A stretch of DNA of 14,025 nt from Nitrospirota bacterium (GTDB lineage: Bacteria; Nitrospirota; CAKKRA01; 9FT-COMBO-42-15), in NCBI GenBank assembly GCA_016214425.1, contig JACRON010000109.1, positions 1 to 14,025 of the forward strand, written 5' to 3'. Below the pieces are notes generated by a model. It did not search any database and was not told where the DNA came from. It saw nothing but the letters and a program-made list of their open reading frames with translations. This document shows, piece after piece, positions 11,283 through 14,025 of this stretch; position 1 is the stretch's first letter, and every line of letters begins with the position of its first letter. The position numbers were made by a program, and so were the translations under genes.

Positions 11283-14015
11283 ATGACTAACACAACTCCC
11301 CTCTTAACCCAATATAAAGAAATTAAGCAGAGGCACAGAGACTCTATTCTCTTCTTCAGGATGGGTGATTTTTATGAGATGTTTTACGATGATGCCATAA
11401 CCGCATCCCGCATACTTGAGATAACGCTTACAGCGAGGAATAAAGAGAAAGGGGAAGATGTTCCCATGTGCGGCGTGCCTTATCACGCTGCCAATACTTA
11501 TATTGCAAAGCTGATTAAAAAAGGCTTTAAGGTTGCAATATGTGAGCAGCTTGAAGATTCCCCCTCACCCTTGCCCTCTCCCCAAGGGGGAGAGGGAACT
11601 AAAATTTCCCCTCTCCCCTCTGGGGAGAGGGTTAGGGTGAGGGGTCTTGTAAAACGCGATGTAGTTCGCATCATTACACCCGGCACAATCATAGACCCCC
11701 TCCTCCTTGATTCAAAGGAAAATAATTTTATTGCTGCTGTTTATCCAACCCCTCTTTCTCCCCCCTTAGTAAGGGGGGAATTGAAGGGGGGTGGTCAATT
11801 TCACAGGATAGGCCTTGCTATTCTGGATATCTCTACAGGCGATTTCCTTGTTTCAGAATCTGGCTATGAAGACAAAACTAAAAACTTAACAGACGAACTT
11901 TCACTCTTTATGCCAAAGGAGGTGCTGATACCAAAGGACAGCGAAGAACATCCCGAATTATTAAAGATGACTGAAAACAACCATATTCTTGTTAACCACT
12001 ATGATGCCTGGCAATTCTCAACTGACAGCGCCTATAAGACACTCACTGAACATTTCAAAACCCAGTCATTGGAAGGCTTTGGCTGCAAAAAGGAAGACCT
12101 CTCAGTAAATGCAGCAGGCGCACTAATTTCTTATATAAAGGAGACTCAAAAGGCGGATCTGTCAAATATCACATCCATAAAAACATACAACCCTTCTGAT
12201 TACATGCTCATGGATACACCCACAATAAGAAATCTTGAGCTTATTGAAAATATCAGGAACAGGGAGAGAAAGGGTTCGCTGCTCTCAATAATTGACAGGA
12301 CAGAAACGCCAATGGGTGCAAGGCTGCTGAAGCAGTGGCTGCTGCAGCCGCTCCTCTCTGCTGCTGATATTCAAAAGAGGCTTGATGCAGTAGAGGCATT
12401 CAAGGATGATGTTACCATCAGAAATAAGACAAGGGCTCTTTTAAAGGATGTTTCTGATATAGAAAGGATAGCAGGAAGGCTTACACTCGGCACAGCAAAT
12501 GCACGGGATATGATTAGTTTAAAAAATTCCATCCATAAACTGCCGGAGATTAAAAACATTATTTCAGGCATTAATATACAGATGATAAGAGAGATACATT
12601 CAGATATAGACACACTTTCAGATATCCATCAGATTATTGAAAAGACAATTATAGACAATCCGCCGAATACCATTACAGATGGCGGCATTATAAAAGACGG
12701 ATATAATAAATCCCTTGATGAATTAAGAACCATCAGCAGACAGGGAAAGGGGTTTATTCTAAATATAGAAAAAAGGGAGAGGGAACGGACAGGAATAGAG
12801 TCGCTGAAGGTAAGGTACAATCAGGTCTTTGGATATTATATAGAGATAACAAAGGCAAACCTGCATCTTGTGCCTGAAGATTACATAAGAAAACAGACCC
12901 TAACAAATGCAGAGAGGTTTATTACACCTGAATTAAAGGAATACGAGGAAAAGGTATTGGGCGCTGAAGAAAAGATATGCAGGCTTGAGGAGGGGCTATT
13001 TAATGAGGTAAGAGGCAATATTATAAAGGAAGCAAAGAGGATACAGGCAACAGCCCGCGCATTGGCAAGGCTGGATGTCCTTTGCTGTCTATCGGATATT
13101 GCAGCAGATTACAATTACACAAAGCCGGAGATAAATAAAGGTGATGTTATAAAGATTACAGACGGAAGACACCCTGTAATAGAAAGAAGCATTACGGGAG
13201 AAAGGTTTGTTCCTAATGATACGCTTATTGATAATGATGAAAACAGGCTGATTATAATCACAGGGCCGAACATGGCTGGCAAGTCCACATATATGAGGCA
13301 GGTTGCATTGATAGCGCTATTGGCTCAGATAGGCAGCTTTGTGCCTGCAAAAGAGGCAGCCATAGGCATTGTAGACCGCATATTCACAAGGATTGGCGCA
13401 TCTGACTTTTTAACAGATGGCCAGAGCACATTTATGGTAGAGATGAATGAGACAGCTAATATCCTTAACAATGCAACTTCAAAATCCTTAATCATCCTTG
13501 ATGAAATAGGAAGAGGCACAAGCACCTTTGATGGTATAAGTATTGCATGGGCAGTAGCAGAATATATACACAATAAGCTATCTGCAAAGACGCTCTTTGC
13601 AACACACTATCACGAACTGACAGAGCTTGCTATAACACTAAATGGCATAAAGAACTATAATATAGCAGTCAAAGAATGGAATGATGAGATAATATTTTTA
13701 AGAAAAATAATAGAAGGCAGCGCGGACAGAAGCTATGGCATTCAGGTTGCAAGGCTTGCCGGTCTGCCAAAGGAAACGATTGAAAGGGCAAAGGAGATAC
13801 TATCAAATCTTGAAAGCAGCGAGCTAAATGAAATAGGAGAGCCAAAGATTGCAGAGGGGAGTAAAGTAGGTAAGGAAGAATTAGAAAAACAGATTGACAT
13901 TTTCACCACTCAGGCAAGCCCTGTTATTAAAGAGCTTCTTGGCATTGATGTCCTTAACATGACCCCTCTTGAGGCATTAAACAAACTCCATGAGCTGAAG
14001 AAAAAATTACAGTAA
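11283..14015 (+). CDS. mutS: DNA mismatch repair protein MutS with two repeat-encoded inserts
   Basis: MutS recognises base mismatches and small loops and recruits MutL in an ATP-dependent manner. The 910-residue product (E. coli has 853) contains the mismatch-reading Phe30-x-Glu32 in GDFYEMF, the connector and lever domains, FGYYIEITKAN (516-526) in the clamp region, Walker A GPNMAGKST (661-669), LILDEIGRGTSTFDG-type Walker B/D-loop at 737-751 and ATHYHELT (773-780). Near the end QIDIF (870-874) fits a beta-clamp binding motif, and NMTPLEALNKLHELKKKL (892-909) is the normal C-terminal oligomerisation tail. Extra length comes partly from residues 93-120 (PSPLPSPQGGEG, SPLPSGERVRVRG) at the end of the mismatch-binding domain and 155-174 (PTPLSPPLVRGELKGGG) in a loop of the connector domain. 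The core motifs are intact, so the protein is probably active. No ribosome binding site is seen near the start; downstream sequence ends ten bases later. Confidence 0.97.
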   Translation: MTNTTPLLTQYKEIKQRHRDSILFFRMGDFYEMFYDDAITASRILEITLTARNKEKGEDVPMCGVPYHAANTYIAKLIKKGFKVAICEQLEDSPSPLPSPQGGEGTKISPLPSGERVRVRGLVKRDVVRIITPGTIIDPLLLDSKENNFIAAVYPTPLSPPLVRGELKGGGQFHRIGLAILDISTGDFLVSESGYEDKTKNLTDELSLFMPKEVLIPKDSEEHPELLKMTENNHILVNHYDAWQFSTDSAYKTLTEHFKTQSLEGFGCKKEDLSVNAAGALISYIKETQKADLSNITSIKTYNPSDYMLMDTPTIRNLELIENIRNRERKGSLLSIIDRTETPMGARLLKQWLLQPLLSAADIQKRLDAVEAFKDDVTIRNKTRALLKDVSDIERIAGRLTLGTANARDMISLKNSIHKLPEIKNIISGINIQMIREIHSDIDTLSDIHQIIEKTIIDNPPNTITDGGIIKDGYNKSLDELRTISRQGKGFILNIEKRERERTGIESLKVRYNQVFGYYIEITKANLHLVPEDYIRKQTLTNAERFITPELKEYEEKVLGAEEKICRLEEGLFNEVRGNIIKEAKRIQATARALARLDVLCCLSDIAADYNYTKPEINKGDVIKITDGRHPVIERSITGERFVPNDTLIDNDENRLIIITGPNMAGKSTYMRQVALIALLAQIGSFVPAKEAAIGIVDRIFTRIGASDFLTDGQSTFMVEMNETANILNNATSKSLIILDEIGRGTSTFDGISIAWAVAEYIHNKLSAKTLFATHYHELTELAITLNGIKNYNIAVKEWNDEIIFLRKIIEGSADRSYGIQVARLAGLPKETIERAKEILSNLESSELNEIGEPKIAEGSKVGKEELEKQIDIFTTQASPVIKELLGIDVLNMTPLEALNKLHELKKKLQ
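11560..11644 (+). repeat. Two inverted family A units inserted in mutS
   Basis: A forward unit (CCCCTCACCCTTGCCC leading to hairpin CCCTCTCCCC/GGGGGAGAGGG, 11561-11596) and a reverse unit (hairpin CCCTCTCCCC/GGGGAGAGGG followed by TTAGGGTGAGGGG, 11609-11644) face each other across AACTAAAATTTC. The outer ends CCCCTCACCCT and AGGGTGAGGGG are exact inverted repeats, so this looks like a complete two-ended element of about 85 bases. The inserted codons 11559-11642 are 84 bases, a multiple of three, and no stop arises. Confidence 0.92.
11748..11794 (+). repeat. Palindromic repeat family D inserted in mutS
   Basis: The perfect palindrome CCCCCCTTA-G-TAAGGGGGG is at 11760-11778, flanked by ACCCCTCTTTCT on the left and AATTGAAGGGGGGTGG on the right. 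It reads in the mutS frame as PTPLSPPLVRGELKGGG, between AAVY and RIGLAILDISTG, where E. coli MutS has only a short turn. It is a relative of the repeat forming the HIT tail. Confidence 0.9.
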
Positions 14016-14025
14016 CAAATTCCGT

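Noticed and set aside
2485..11794. CRISPR array formed by the repeated units
   Set aside because: Units are scattered, of several families, palindromic and not separated by regular unique spacers.

Overview
This 14 kb window is a compact, low-GC (roughly 40% by eye) bacterial chromosome segment with thirteen protein genes, all on the + strand. The gene content and order (pdxJ-acpS-nnr-CBS-tsaE, then a type 4 uracil-DNA glycosylase, HIT hydrolase and mutS) fit a Desulfobacterota/Nitrospirota-like anaerobe from an environmental genome. That placement is inferred from protein style and gene order, since no marker here fixes it. No tRNA, rRNA, CRISPR array, transposase or prophage gene is visible.

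Layout: 1-1171 is the 3' part of a DEAD-box RNA helicase with a DbpA-type RNA-binding tail. 1240-3343 holds moeA and mobB (molybdenum cofactor). 3465-5327 is a tightly spaced unit: a TVP38/DedA-like membrane protein, pdxJ (vitamin B6) and acpS (acyl-carrier-protein activation). 5453-8063 holds nnr (bifunctional NAD(P)HX repair), a CBS-pair protein and tsaE (t6A tRNA modification). 8211-8954 is a type 4 uracil-DNA glycosylase. 9016-11255 holds a class III nucleotide cyclase and a HIT hydrolase. 11283-14015 is a complete mutS. Four start codons are better placed downstream of, or differ from, the longest open frame: moeA at 1240, mobB at 2618, the CBS gene at 7104, and pdxJ at a TTG (4224).

The unusual part is a dense population of short palindromic repeats of several families. 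They fill the moeA-mobB, acpS-nnr, nnr-CBS and tsaE-udg gaps. They also sit inside coding sequences: mobB (one clear, one possible remnant), the uracil-DNA glycosylase (two units), the C-terminus of the HIT protein, and mutS (two sites, the first carrying two inverted units). In every case the host frame stays open and the unit encodes a low-complexity Pro/Ser/Gly/Arg peptide of the PSPLPSP or GGGKGGG type, at a place where family members normally have a short loop or end. This resembles the protein-coding palindromic elements known from Rickettsia, but the sequences here are different. Two forward copies in genes lack the TAA triplet that two other copies carry at the same place.

A second theme is translation control by these palindromes: a perfect GC hairpin lies exactly between a strong Shine-Dalgarno sequence and the GTG start of the TVP38-like gene, and a hairpin sits between the HIT stop and mutS.
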